Assembly (NCBI RefSeq): GCF_015244745.1 | Contig: NZ_JABCQI010000011.1 | Coordinates: forward strand, 1-64,000 | DNA from: Gluconobacter cadivus | GTDB taxonomy: Bacteria > Pseudomonadota > Alphaproteobacteria > Acetobacterales > Acetobacteraceae | Length of the DNA stretch: 64,000 nucleotides | Direction of reading: 5' to 3' | In this document: one piece after another, positions 7,932 through 14,784 of the stretch | Numbering within the stretch: the stretch's first letter is position 1 | How the letters are laid out: every line of letters begins with the position of its first letter | Made by a program: the position numbers and the translations under genes | Notes under the pieces: generated by a model | Told to the model about the DNA's origin: nothing | Seen by the model: the letters and a program-made list of their open reading frames with translations, nothing else | Database searches by the model: none

Positions 7932-7966
7932 GGGCCGCAAGCGAGTTCGCACCTCGCAAGCGGCCC
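7932..7966. repeat. Imperfect GC-rich stem-loop between divergent units
   Basis: The arms GGGCCGCAAGCGAG and CTCGCAAGCGGCCC pair except for an internal AA/AA mismatch, around a TTCGCAC loop. It lies between the leftward ribbon-helix-helix unit (start 7905) and the rightward antirepressor unit (start 7994). It could be an operator region or an RNA hairpin in either leader. No T-run follows on either side, so a simple terminator is less likely. Confidence 0.55.
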
Positions 7967-7993
7967 TAACCACCAACCGGAGATTACCCGGCC

Positions 7994-8098
7994 ATGGCTA
8001 AAGCCATTCATACCACAATTGCGACTTTTCGTCTTCTGTTCGACCGGAAGTTCTCCGTGACGATCACGCCGATCATGGTGAAGGGAGACGAGGCATGA
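7994..8098 (+). CDS. Small 34-aa ORF translationally coupled to the antirepressor
   Basis: ATG at 7994 encodes MAKAIHTTIATFRLLFDRKF and 14 more residues, ending at a TGA whose first bases form the start of the next gene (ATGA overlap at 8095-8098). The overlap with a well-placed downstream start argues that it is translated, perhaps as a leader peptide coupling expression. No motif is recognised. Confidence 0.4.
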   Translation: MAKAIHTTIATFRLLFDRKFSVTITPIMVKGDEA

Positions 8099-8846
8099 GC
8101 GCGTCACTCGCCAATATCGCCGTTACCATGTCTTCCCGCGAAATCGCGGAACTGACGGGGAAAATCATCAACACGTTCGGCGCGATGTTGAGAAGATGCT
8201 TGCAGACCTGAAGCTAGACGAAAAAGGGTATGTCCAAACTTGGACACACCCCCAAAACGGGCAGGAATACGAGGAATACGCTCTCCCCAAAAACCTGACC
8301 ATGAACCTGATCACCGGCTATCGGGCCGATCTGCGCCTCAAGGTGATTGACCGCTTAATGGAGCTTGAAGCCGCACCAACCTTCAAAGCCCCGACCAACA
8401 TGCGCGAAGCCCTGATGTTGGCACTGGACCAGCAAGAGGAAATCGAACGCCAGAAAGCCCTAATTGACGCAGCTGCGCCAAAGGTAGCCGCCCTCGACCG
8501 GATCAGCACGGCAGACGGATCATACGGCCTGACGGAAGCGGCGAAGATCCTCCAGATCAAGCCCAAGGCGCTGATTGCGTTCATGGCCACGTCACAGTGG
8601 ATTTATCGCCGGAACAACGCGAAGAACTGGCTGGCCTATCAAGCCAAGATCGACGCCGGGTATCTCTGGCACAAGATCGCCACCTACACAGACCCGAACG
8701 GCGAGGAAAAGACCCGCGACACGGTGAAGGTTCTGCCGAAGGGTCTTGCAAAACTGGCCCAGATCGTGCCGGGCGCGAAGATTGATCCGGACCTGATGCA
8801 GATGGAGGCGCGCCCTTTCGCCAAATCCCCGGAGCCGGCGTCATGA
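8095..8846 (+). pseudogene. Phage antirepressor (Rha/KilAC-like) with a one-base frameshift
   Basis: The gene starts at the ATG at 8095, seven bases after GGGAG, and reads MSASLANIAVTMSSREIAEL then TGK, after which the frame is lost. In the next frame the expected Rha-type sequence continues as HQHVRRDVEKMLADLKLDE and on through a KilAC-like C-terminal domain to the TGA at 8846. A one-base loss near 8161-8166 (aaaatcat where AAA-CGT-CAT would restore K-R-H) explains the break. Intact relatives of about 250 residues counteract repressors or alter lysogeny decisions. Internal TTG/GTG starts could still yield a C-terminal fragment of about 216 residues. Confidence 0.75.
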
Positions 8847-9193
8847 ACGCGCTGACCACCCGGCAGGACGCACGGGTTACAGGCGCCGTCATGGTCGAGG
8901 GTAAGATGCTATGCTTTGACGCAACGGACTACGATCTCGAACCGGGAACGGAAGCCGTGGCCATTGGGACGAAAGGCGAGATCTATGTCGCGCCCATCGC
9001 GAAAAACCATCCAGAGGACCGGGCACGACTGGCCCGCATACGCAGCGCGCTCATTCCGTATGTGTCTGGCTTCTATTCCACCAAAGTGCCTGAATTTTTA
9101 CAGGTGAAGGTTCTCAGGCGGTATGTCCCAGTGCCCGCCGCTACCTCGGTAAAAGCAGGGAAGGGCGCTGCCCGGTCGCTGGCAGCAGCCTGA
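8843..9193 (+). CDS. Hypothetical phage protein after the antirepressor
   Basis: The 116-residue protein (MNALTTRQDARVTGAVMVEG) overlaps the antirepressor stop by ATGA, so the two are co-translated. Short beta-strand-like segments (MLCFDATDYDLEPGTEAVAI, GEIYVAPI) and a basic, Ala-rich tail are visible. I do not recognise a family, although genes of this size following Rha-like genes are common in prophages of alphaproteobacteria. A terminator follows immediately at 9202. Confidence 0.6.
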   Translation: MNALTTRQDARVTGAVMVEGKMLCFDATDYDLEPGTEAVAIGTKGEIYVAPIAKNHPEDRARLARIRSALIPYVSGFYSTKVPEFLQVKVLRRYVPVPAATSVKAGKGAARSLAAA

Positions 9194-9201
9194 CTATGGA
9201 G

Positions 9202-9224
9202 CCGCCTTTCGGGGCGGTTTTTAG
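9202..9224 (+). terminator. Rho-independent terminator
   Basis: Stem CCGCC / GGCGG around a TTTCGG loop is followed by TTTTT, nine bases after the stop of the hypothetical gene. It ends the short rightward antirepressor unit and also overlaps the 3' end of the leftward membrane-protein gene. Confidence 0.75.
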
Positions 9225-9715
9225 GTAGATATATTTTTTTGGTCGGCGGGTTGCTCTTTCTTTTTTGTGAAGCGAGCTAATTTTGCGACAATATTATGTA
9301 ATTTTACGAAATTATGTAATTTTACGAACTTATAAATATAACACGCGCCTGTGATCACGGCCAAAATTGTGACTCCTATAGCTAACCAATGGTTCACGTT
9401 GGGATCATTTTTCTGGATGACCGAGACATTATAGGTCCAGTAGGGAATAAGAAATCCAGCAGCAGAAAATAGCGCCGCAAATTCAGCTAGCGATCTGTTT
9501 AGTCTTGCATTTTCCATTTCCCAGCATATTTTCTTAAAGTCATACCATTTCTTTTTGAGTTCAATTTTTTTGTCTATAGTGTCGGCATCACAGGCATCAC
9601 CTAATTCAGTCTCTTTTTTCAGAAAGAGACCATCTAATTCACCTTCAAATCTCAAGATGTCTTCGAGTCTTTTTGCTTGTTCTTTTCCGTTAACAAAGCC
9701 ATCTAGTAAAGACAC
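9221..9715 (-). CDS. Two-TM membrane protein, candidate phage accessory factor
   Basis: The 164-residue protein probably starts at the GTG at 9715 (SLLDGFVNGKEQAKRLEDIL), with GAGG eight bases upstream; a TTG at 9730 is the alternative. A charged, coiled-coil-like N-terminal half precedes two hydrophobic segments (SLAEFAALFSAAGFLIPYW and HWLAIGVTILAVITGACYIY) and a lysine-rich tail. The peptide FVKLHN occurs twice in a row after TM2. The AT-rich composition differs from its neighbours. Small phage membrane proteins of this shape can block superinfection, but nothing here proves it. Confidence 0.65.
   Translation of the reverse strand: MSLLDGFVNGKEQAKRLEDILRFEGELDGLFLKKETELGDACDADTIDKKIELKKKWYDFKKICWEMENARLNRSLAEFAALFSAAGFLIPYWTYNVSVIQKNDPNVNHWLAIGVTILAVITGACYIYKFVKLHNFVKLHNIVAKLARFTKKKEQPADQKNIST
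9293..9328. repeat. Perfect tandem duplication of 18 bp inside the two-TM gene
   Basis: The unit ATTATGTAATTTTACGAA occurs twice without a gap (9293-9310 and 9311-9328). Being a multiple of three, it keeps frame and duplicates six residues (FVKLHN) directly after the second membrane segment. Replication slippage is the simplest origin. Confidence 0.9.
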
Positions 9716-9868
9716 AAAAATAATCCTCAATTCATAAATAAGTTTATGAATAATACTGCATTTGGTTCGATTAAGGAATAATGAAAAACACCGCCCTCGC
9801 TGTTTATTGTTCCATAATTATCGAACAAAGCCGTAGAGGCATCGCCATTGGCCGTAGACGTTTTCGCA

Positions 9869-9961
9869 TCATCGTGGTATCGCCTTACATCCCACACCGC
9901 ACTCAGGGGCCAAAGGCGGTACCTCTCCGTGCATAATATCCGGGATGTTTCGTTGCATCAT
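9869..9961 (-). CDS. Possible 30-aa ORF at the end of the replication operon
   Basis: An ATG overlapping the stop of the upstream gene (ATGA at 9961-9958) opens a 30-codon frame, MMQRNIPDIMHGEVPPLAPE then CGVGCKAIPR. The overlap follows the pattern of almost every junction in this operon, which is the main reason to list it. No family is recognised. About 150 bases of non-coding sequence separate it from the two-TM gene. Confidence 0.3.
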   Translation of the reverse strand: MMQRNIPDIMHGEVPPLAPECGVGCKAIPR

Positions 9962-10563
9962 GTCCGGTTCTCCATTTCTCCACCGGCTGCACGCAGCTCG
10001 CGGATAACCGCATCGGCCAAAGTACCAGCCCGAGCCAGTTCTGCCCGATCCGGCCGCTTGCGCTCCGGCTCATGCGGCTTTTCCGCCATGGCAAGGATCT
10101 CCCGTAGCCCAGCCACCTCGGACCGGATCTGCTCGGCAAAAGGCCGGAGATGCGCGTACAGCTCACCCGGCGCGGGCCAGCGCGATCCAACAGGATAGCC
10201 TTTCCGGTCCGCCTGCCGTGTCCATGCGATCCGGGTTTCCGGGGCCCATGCGCCATCGGGAATGTCAGCACAGACCTCGGCAAAGACCGCGCAGATTTCG
10301 CCGGACGGGACTGGAGCGTTCGAGACCAGCGTTGCGAGCTTGGCCAGCCAGGTCTTGATTCCCTCGAACGGCGGCGGCATCAGCGCGGCTTCAGCCATAG
10401 CGAGCTGGCGGCGAACTGCGGAAAGGCGATCGGGCGTCAGGTCGGAGCGCCAAAGGTACCCTTCGCGCTTGGCTGCGATCAGGGCCCTGAGGTCTCCGCT
10501 TGCCGGAGCGTAGGCCACAGACTTGGCGACGGTGCCACGGTGGATTTTTGCGATGTCTGCCAT
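9958..10563 (-). CDS. Hypothetical phage protein in replication operon
   Basis: The 201-residue protein begins at the ATG at 10563 (MADIAKIHRGTVAKSVAYAP), two bases after the stop of the replication gene. It is mostly helical, with a conserved-looking centre (EGIKTWLAKLATLV) and RQADRKGYPVGSRWPAPGEL, then a charged C-terminus. I have no family name for it. In other prophages, proteins of this size behind a DnaT/DUF1376-like initiator act as replication accessories or helicase-loader-like factors, but that is only context. Confidence 0.6.
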   Translation of the reverse strand: MADIAKIHRGTVAKSVAYAPASGDLRALIAAKREGYLWRSDLTPDRLSAVRRQLAMAEAALMPPPFEGIKTWLAKLATLVSNAPVPSGEICAVFAEVCADIPDGAWAPETRIAWTRQADRKGYPVGSRWPAPGELYAHLRPFAEQIRSEVAGLREILAMAEKPHEPERKRPDRAELARAGTLADAVIRELRAAGGEMENRT

Positions 10564-10565
10564 GG

Positions 10566-11399
10566 TCAGTACCCCTCCAGCATCACGCCGGATTTCCACG
10601 CTTCCGCGTTGTCGGCCCGTTGCTGCGCCTTGCTCGGGGCAGCCTGCGACCGCATCCCGTCCTCACGCCGAACCCAGTTCCGCCACGTCGCGTCCCAGTC
10701 GGCCTTACAGCCCTTGGTGCCCGGCACACCGAGCCAGTAGTCGCGGAACACCTCGGCAGTCCGGACCGGATCGACCTGGTTGGCCTCGGCGAACTGGATT
10801 TGCTCGGGGGTCGGCTGCCAGTCGGCAAGGAGGCGGGAGGCCCGTTTCGGCTTTTCCGATTTCGGTGCGGGAGCGGGTGGCGCGTCGGCAGGCGCGCTTT
10901 CTAACTCACGCAGTGAGTTCTTTCTTTCTGTATCTGCTTCTGCTTCTGTTTCTTGGTGTTTAAGGGGAGGGGTTGCGTTTGCCTTAAGGGAGGGGGTTAA
11001 CCCCTCTGCGTCTTCACCCTTAACCTTGCGCTTTCCCTTTCCGATAATGTTGGGATTACCCCCTTTCTTACCGTTGGCAGCGGCTTCATCGCTGATGGCC
11101 TTATCCCTGACCATACGGCGGCTGAAGATGGTGCCATCTTCGGAACGGCTAAAAACTCCGTTTTCTTCGAGTTCAGCCACCAGCTTGGTTGCCTCGCGTT
11201 CAGAGCATCCGAGCACAGCGGAGAGCTGCCGCATGTTTGGCGAGCGCCCATTGACTAGCAGGTGTCCGACCGGATCAGCGTCTGCCATCAAGCACAGCAT
11301 CTCGATCCAAGCGCCACGTGCTGCGAGCGAGCACATTCGCAGCGCCGGGTCGCGTTGCCAGTCCTGCCACCAAAACTTTGCCCATCTGCGTGCGCTCAT
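10566..11399 (-). CDS. Phage replication initiator/organiser-like protein (DUF1376-type N-terminus)
   Basis: This 277-residue protein starts MSARRWAKFWWQDWQRDPAL. Residues 1-95 form a winged-helix-like region with MRQLSAVLGCSEREATKLVA and ENGVFSRSEDGTIFSRRMV. A low-complexity, charged linker follows (about 108-190, including ESAPADAPPAPAPKSEKPKR). The C-terminal domain has DYWLGVPGTKGCKADWDATW, NWVRRE, a motif common in phage replication organisers and DnaT-like proteins. It likely recruits the host helicase to the phage origin. The start overlaps the resolvase gene stop downstream of the same promoter. Confidence 0.75.
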   Translation of the reverse strand: MSARRWAKFWWQDWQRDPALRMCSLAARGAWIEMLCLMADADPVGHLLVNGRSPNMRQLSAVLGCSEREATKLVAELEENGVFSRSEDGTIFSRRMVRDKAISDEAAANGKKGGNPNIIGKGKRKVKGEDAEGLTPSLKANATPPLKHQETEAEADTERKNSLRELESAPADAPPAPAPKSEKPKRASRLLADWQPTPEQIQFAEANQVDPVRTAEVFRDYWLGVPGTKGCKADWDATWRNWVRREDGMRSQAAPSKAQQRADNAEAWKSGVMLEGY

Positions 11400-11836
11400 G
11401 CCGCCACCTCTGCGCCCACAATTTCAGTGATCGTAACGACCGTCCTCTGTTCGCACAGGCGACACTTCACGGCCTTCACATCAAGTACGAGATGCTTCGG
11501 CCCATCGTCCACGATAAAGCCCAGCCCGCGCTTGTTCTTGATGCGCTGGCGAGCGCCTAGCGTCCGCACAACAAGCGGGCAAGGTGTCGTCAGGCAGTCG
11601 ATTAGACGCTTGGCAGAGCCCGCCAGATTGTCCGTATCAGGCGTTCCGACAGAATGGCGCTCGATCAGGACATGCGCCCGCTCAAACGGCACAGACGGGC
11701 GCAGGTGATACGCCACAGCCATGACTTCGCGCTGCATCTGCTTCTTCTGCCTCGTTGCTGTGAAGTGGCTGTAGCCAGTCGTGCGGTTCACAAGCGGATA
11801 TGGCGCGGGTAGGGTGAAGGTGATTTTCCGGGTCAT
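11396..11836 (-). CDS. RusA-like Holliday junction resolvase
   Basis: The 146-residue protein starts at the ATG at 11836 (MTRKITFTLPAPYPLVNRTT). It carries the RusA pattern of a PxP beginning and an acidic DTDNLAGSAKRLIDCL motif (the DxDN..K...D metal-binding set). RusA-type endonucleases resolve recombination and replication intermediates of the phage. A later part has two cysteines (VKCRLCEQRT), unusual for RusA, so a fused or lineage-specific end is possible. It overlaps the HNH gene upstream by ATGA and the replication gene downstream by four bases. Confidence 0.8.
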   Translation of the reverse strand: MTRKITFTLPAPYPLVNRTTGYSHFTATRQKKQMQREVMAVAYHLRPSVPFERAHVLIERHSVGTPDTDNLAGSAKRLIDCLTTPCPLVVRTLGARQRIKNKRGLGFIVDDGPKHLVLDVKAVKCRLCEQRTVVTITEIVGAEVAA

Positions 11837-12369
11837 TGCACGTGTCTCCACGCTTGACCTTGAGCAATACGGATGATTTGCGCGCGACAGAGGGAGAATT
11901 TCTTATCCAACTCAGCCACAGGCAATCTGAGAGTTTTTAATTCTCGATATCGACGACGAATATATCGCACATCGTCTTCGGTTATTGTTGCACGGCCGTT
12001 TCTGGTGCCACGCGGGTCTGTGCCGTGCCTGCGTCGATCGGCGTCATTCTGACGTCGAGTTGCCCACCGCAAGTTTTCAACAATATTGCATAAACGTGAC
12101 CCATTATTGTGGGCCACCTCATGCGTGATGCTCGGCTTTGGTCCAAGAAAAGCCATTGCGACGAGAGCGTGCGCTGATTTGTTGAGGCTTTTCCCATCCG
12201 TATCAGTGAGTGAGTAACGGATATATCCGTCCACATCGACAAATCCGCGCAGGCGTCTCCCAACTCCTCGTCTGTCACTGTTCAGCGCAATGCGTAAATC
12301 TCCGCAGTTGGAGACTTCATAGTGCTCCAACCCCGGTACAGATTTCCAAATAATGGCTTTCACTTTCAC
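11833..12369 (-). CDS. HNH homing-type endonuclease with NUMOD4 motif
   Basis: The 178-residue protein (GTG start at 12369) begins with a NUMOD4 motif, IIWKSVPGLEHYEVSNCGDL. An HNH core follows: KSAHALVAMAFLGPKP, then HEVAHNNGSRLCNIVENLRW for the His/Asn residues of the beta-beta-alpha-metal fold, and TRRQNDADRR. The C-terminus (VAELDKKFSLCRAQIIRIAQG) is a helix-turn-helix DNA-binding part. These are usually selfish free-standing endonucleases. Here it is set into the replication operon with a four-base GTGA overlap upstream and ATGA downstream, leaving no intergenic scar. Confidence 0.85.
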   Translation of the reverse strand: MKVKAIIWKSVPGLEHYEVSNCGDLRIALNSDRRGVGRRLRGFVDVDGYIRYSLTDTDGKSLNKSAHALVAMAFLGPKPSITHEVAHNNGSRLCNIVENLRWATRRQNDADRRRHGTDPRGTRNGRATITEDDVRYIRRRYRELKTLRLPVAELDKKFSLCRAQIIRIAQGQAWRHVQ

Positions 12370-12638
12370 GCCCCCATCCCGAGCGCGCGCCGATATATGT
12401 CTAAGAGCGTTTCAGCCTCTTCAACATCTGCCGGCTCCATCTTGCGGATCCTGATGATCTGTTTGATAGTTTTAGAGCAGAAGCCGGCCGACTTGGCTTC
12501 GGAGAAAATGTCTTTGATGTCGCCAGCGAGAGCTTTGCGCTCTTCTTCCAGGCGCTCGACCCGCTCGATGATGGAGCGTAGGCGATCCGCCGCGATGCCG
12601 CCCACAGCGGCGGAGTTATGGCCTGTCATATCGGTCAT
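12366..12638 (-). CDS. GapR-like DUF2312 DNA-binding protein
   Basis: The 90-residue protein contains AADRLRSIIERVERLEEERK and ALAGDIKDIFSEAKSAGF, the defining DUF2312 core. The chromosomal family member GapR clamps overtwisted DNA in alphaproteobacteria and aids replication. The end ALLDIYRRALGM-like pattern is present (LLDIYRRALGMGA). Phage copies probably manage supercoiling during phage replication, an inference. The residue stretch FCSKTIKQ differs from the usual FDVK.(M/L)RQ, so DNA-contact details may vary. Starts and stops overlap the neighbours by ATGA and GTGA. Confidence 0.88.
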   Translation of the reverse strand: MTDMTGHNSAAVGGIAADRLRSIIERVERLEEERKALAGDIKDIFSEAKSAGFCSKTIKQIIRIRKMEPADVEEAETLLDIYRRALGMGA

Positions 12639-12853
12639 CGGTTCTGTCCCTTCATCGGGTGGATCGTTTCAACCACGGCGTAACCAAGGGCATTCAGAAC
12701 CCGGTTGCGTGCGTCGGGTCGGCCATTATTCACGGCCTGGGAAATATCGGACTGGTTGATGCGCAACGCGCGAGCCAGCGCGTGCTGACCTCCGGCCAGC
12801 TCGACCGCATCGCTGACGATTGATTGCGCTTCTGAAATCGGACGCTCGGTCAT
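12635..12853 (-). CDS. Cro/YdaS-like helix-turn-helix protein
   Basis: The 72-residue protein has a single helix-turn-helix, GGQHALARALRINQSDISQAV, followed by NNGRPDARNRVLNALGY, the layout of small Cro/YdaS-type phage regulators. It follows the 62-aa gene with an ATGA overlap, so it is a distal gene of the operon, not the gene facing the repressor. It may tune early transcription. Target sites are unknown. Confidence 0.7.
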   Translation of the reverse strand: MTERPISEAQSIVSDAVELAGGQHALARALRINQSDISQAVNNGRPDARNRVLNALGYAVVETIHPMKGQNR

Positions 12854-13038
12854 TTCCGAAGCTCCTCCCGCGCAGCATCCAGCGCACGGCGGTACCGGGC
12901 CATCTCAGCCTCAGCCCAAGCGGACCAGGCATCCCAGTCGCGCCAGAGAATGCGCAGCCACGCAAACCGGTATGACGGAGGCGGCCCCGCGTGATGGCCG
13001 AACCCGCACCGGCCTAGTTTAAGGGTGAACCAGGGCAT
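12850..13038 (-). CDS. Small hypothetical phage protein (62 aa)
   Basis: MPWFTLKLGRCGFGHHAGPP starts a 62-residue protein with a tryptophan-rich centre (RILWRDWDAWSAWAEAEMAR) and a basic helix at the end. It overlaps the upstream gene by 25 bases and the downstream gene by ATGA. Similar tiny Trp-rich proteins occur in alphaproteobacterial prophages without known role. I assign no function. Confidence 0.5.
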   Translation of the reverse strand: MPWFTLKLGRCGFGHHAGPPPSYRFAWLRILWRDWDAWSAWAEAEMARYRRALDAAREELRK

Positions 13039-13292
13039 TGTGTGTCCTCACGCGCCTTGCGGCGCTCTGCGACGAGGCGTTCAACCTCGTCCGCAATGGA
13101 GTTGCAGGAGGCCATCAGCTCGATCAGCGCCTCGGCATCGGGCGTGCATCGACCATCCAGCCAGTTTCGTGCGGCTCTCGGCGTCTTTCCTGAAGCGCGG
13201 GCCAGCATTTCTTGCGCGAAGCGGAGCGGGCGAAATTCGCGGCCAATCACTTCGAGCAGGGCTTCTTTGACGGGACGTGAAAGCGCGTTCAT
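13014..13292 (-). CDS. Hypothetical phage DNA-binding-like protein
   Basis: The 92-residue product from the ATG at 13292 (MNALSRPVKEALLEVIGREF) contains RFAQEMLARASGKTPRAARN then WLDGRCTPDAEALIELM. This resembles a helix-turn-helix in which 'sGkt.RaArnWl.G...P' forms the recognition region, as in small regulators near phage replication genes. An ATG four codons upstream (13304) is possible. It likely binds DNA; the target and role are unknown. It is on the leftward operon strand. Confidence 0.6.
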   Translation of the reverse strand: MNALSRPVKEALLEVIGREFRPLRFAQEMLARASGKTPRAARNWLDGRCTPDAEALIELMASCNSIADEVERLVAERRKAREDTQCPGSPLN

Positions 13293-13403
13293 GCGCCCAT
13301 CCATGTAAAAATTGCGCCCATTTGGGCGGGTTTTTGACCAATCATTCCGCACTGGCTTCCTCCATTCTCTGCCGTGTCACCGAGCAGAGAAGGAGCAACC
13401 ACG

Positions 13404-13586
13404 ATGGAAGGAGAGCCGCCCCAGACGCCACAATTCGAGATCGACGCGGACACGCCGCACCTTGCCGCCGCACTGTGCCGGGACGCCCAACTCTGGGGCG
13501 CTCTGCACAGTCGGCAGCCGCAGGAGGTCAAAGACCACTTGGCGCTCAAACTGGCGATGTTGGTTGGAGCGGACATCTGGGGCTGA
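13404..13586 (+). CDS. Small acidic phage protein (60 aa) on the opposite strand
   Basis: MEGEPPQTPQFEIDADTPHL starts a 60-residue protein (to the TGA at 13586) with a well-placed AAGGAG eight to nine bases upstream. The remainder (AAALCRDAQLWGALHSRQPQ and EVKDHLALKLAMLVGADIWG) is helical. It points against the replication operon around it, so it needs its own promoter or transcription from the left. No family recognised; the good ribosome site is the main support. Confidence 0.55.
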   Translation: MEGEPPQTPQFEIDADTPHLAAALCRDAQLWGALHSRQPQEVKDHLALKLAMLVGADIWG

Positions 13587-13589
13587 GGC

Positions 13590-14108
13590 TCAGTGCAGCC
13601 CGCGGTCCCGACCGAACGCACAGTCCGGAACAGGAGGCGCATGACCGCCGAACAACGCACGCCACGAGACGTCCGAAAACGGCTCAAGCGGCCCCCGTAG
13701 GACCGGCTCGGCACGCTCCTTCTTGGGATGCGTCGCTTCCTGACGGGCTTTCTTCCATCTGGCCCGGAGCGCTTTCGGAGCATGGCGTTCCATCGCGGCC
13801 GACAGGGAGGCAGGCGAAACACCCAGGGCCTTCGCAATGGTGCCAGCGCTTTCATTGCGCTCCATCATCTCAAGGAGCGTCGGCATCAGCGGGTCCCAGT
13901 CGATGCGATTATGCGTGTTCTGCGGAGACGAGCCACCCGTTGCGCTGCCGTTCGGCGACAGGCCCGCAAGGCCATGACGGCCAATCATCGAGGAGAGGGA
14001 GGTTTCCTTCAACCCGAGTTGAGTAGCGATCTCGCGGCGGGTCTTCCCGGCTCGGAGCATCGCCTCGACCTCGGGAAGGTGAGGTGTCCAGTCGTGGCGC
14101 ACCGTCAT
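13590..14108 (-). CDS. Double helix-turn-helix protein, GcrA-like style
   Basis: The 172-residue protein has two similar units: HLPEVEAMLRAGKTRREIAT with QLGLKETSLSSMIGRHGL, and LMPTLLEMMERNESAGTIAK with ALGVSPASLSAAMERHA. Each looks like the helix-turn-helix of GcrA and phage regulators. The C-terminus (PLEPFSDVSWRALFGG) also recalls GcrA-type tails. It may redirect host transcription or act within early phage regulation. The gene starts inside the stop of the 28-aa ORF (ATGA). Confidence 0.65.
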   Translation of the reverse strand: MTVRHDWTPHLPEVEAMLRAGKTRREIATQLGLKETSLSSMIGRHGLAGLSPNGSATGGSSPQNTHNRIDWDPLMPTLLEMMERNESAGTIAKALGVSPASLSAAMERHAPKALRARWKKARQEATHPKKERAEPVLRGPLEPFSDVSWRALFGGHAPPVPDCAFGRDRGLH

Positions 14109-14191
14109 TGTGCGACCCTCCCGGCGAAGTGAGCTCGGATGAACGCGGCAAAGGAGAGGGCGCAGAAGGCAATAGAAGCGAAATCAAGCAT
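14105..14191 (-). CDS. 28-aa membrane-like peptide ORF
   Basis: MLDFASIAFCALSFAAFIRA followed by HFAGRVAQ is a single hydrophobic segment with a basic end. A strong AAGGGAG lies about eight bases before the ATG at 14191, and the stop overlaps the next start as ATGA. Such signals in so short a frame support real translation, as a micro-membrane protein or a coupling leader. Confidence 0.5.
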   Translation of the reverse strand: MLDFASIAFCALSFAAFIRAHFAGRVAQ

Positions 14192-14294
14192 CGTCCCGGA
14201 CTCCCTTCACGGAAGTATCAGGCGTAGCGTCATTGCGGGGATCGGCGGCAACCGAGTCCCCGCTTTCACCATCTGACAATACAGAGGATGAACC

Positions 14295-14543
14295 ATGTCC
14301 GAAAATGCGCCCTTCATGCATGTCACGCCCAAGTACCCGAAATGCGGAGAGAACCTTTCCATCAAGATCTTGGGGACGGAGCCATCGAACGACGATCTCG
14401 TCTTTTGCGAGGCCTGCGGTTTCGAGGCTGGGACACGCCGTGAGGTCTTTGAGCACATTCGCGAGAACAACCGAGACGATATCGTCAATACGGCGCGCGA
14501 TGAGATTGCAAAGCTCCTCAAGAAGTCCCTCGGGAAACTCTGA
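14295..14543 (+). CDS. Small phage protein with a zinc-ribbon-like N-terminus
   Basis: The 82-residue protein (MSENAPFMHVTPKYPKCGEN) has one Cys in YPKCG and a CEACG pair, followed by a helical basic end (DDIVNTARDEIAKLLKKSLG). AGAGGA is placed six bases before the start and third codon positions are strongly G/C, both supporting coding. The opposite strand also has an open frame (14573-14184) whose start and stop overlap its neighbours in operon fashion. I favour this strand, but both could be used. Role unknown; RNA or protein binding is possible. Confidence 0.6.
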   Translation: MSENAPFMHVTPKYPKCGENLSIKILGTEPSNDDLVFCEACGFEAGTRREVFEHIRENNRDDIVNTARDEIAKLLKKSLGKL

Positions 14544-14565
14544 TCTGATCTTGAAGGTGAGGAGG

Positions 14566-14784
14566 TCAGGCATTGGCTGGCTCCTTTGCGGGCAGGAAGT
14601 CATTGAACGTGACTTTCCCCGCCGTGAATTCTGAGATGCGCTGGATTACTGGGAGTGCTGGAGTGCGCTCATGCTTCAGATACCGATATACGGTCCTGAT
14701 GCGATGGGGCCCGGTCACGCCAATAGCATCGGCGAGATCCGAGACGGTAACGCCTTCTTGGCGTCGGTATTCGTCAAGGGTCAT
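14566..14784 (-). CDS. Cro-like helix-turn-helix regulator divergent from the repressor
   Basis: The 72-residue protein from the ATG at 14784 (MTLDEYRRQEGVTVSDLADA) has a helix-turn-helix around VSDLADAIGVTGPHRIRTVY followed by RYLKHERTPALP. It faces the S24 repressor across about 95 bases packed with TGGCCA palindromes, one of which overlaps its own start. This is the arrangement of cro and cI in lambdoid switches, so it is the likely first gene of the leftward early operon and competitor of the repressor. A second ATG at 14790 is possible. Confidence 0.75.
   Translation of the reverse strand: MTLDEYRRQEGVTVSDLADAIGVTGPHRIRTVYRYLKHERTPALPVIQRISEFTAGKVTFNDFLPAKEPANA

Noticed and set aside
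9848-10740. Plus-strand open frames across 9848-10198 and 10150-10740
   Set aside because: They lie opposite well-supported leftward phage genes, are rich in Arg/Ser/Pro as expected for shadow frames, and have no ribosome site.
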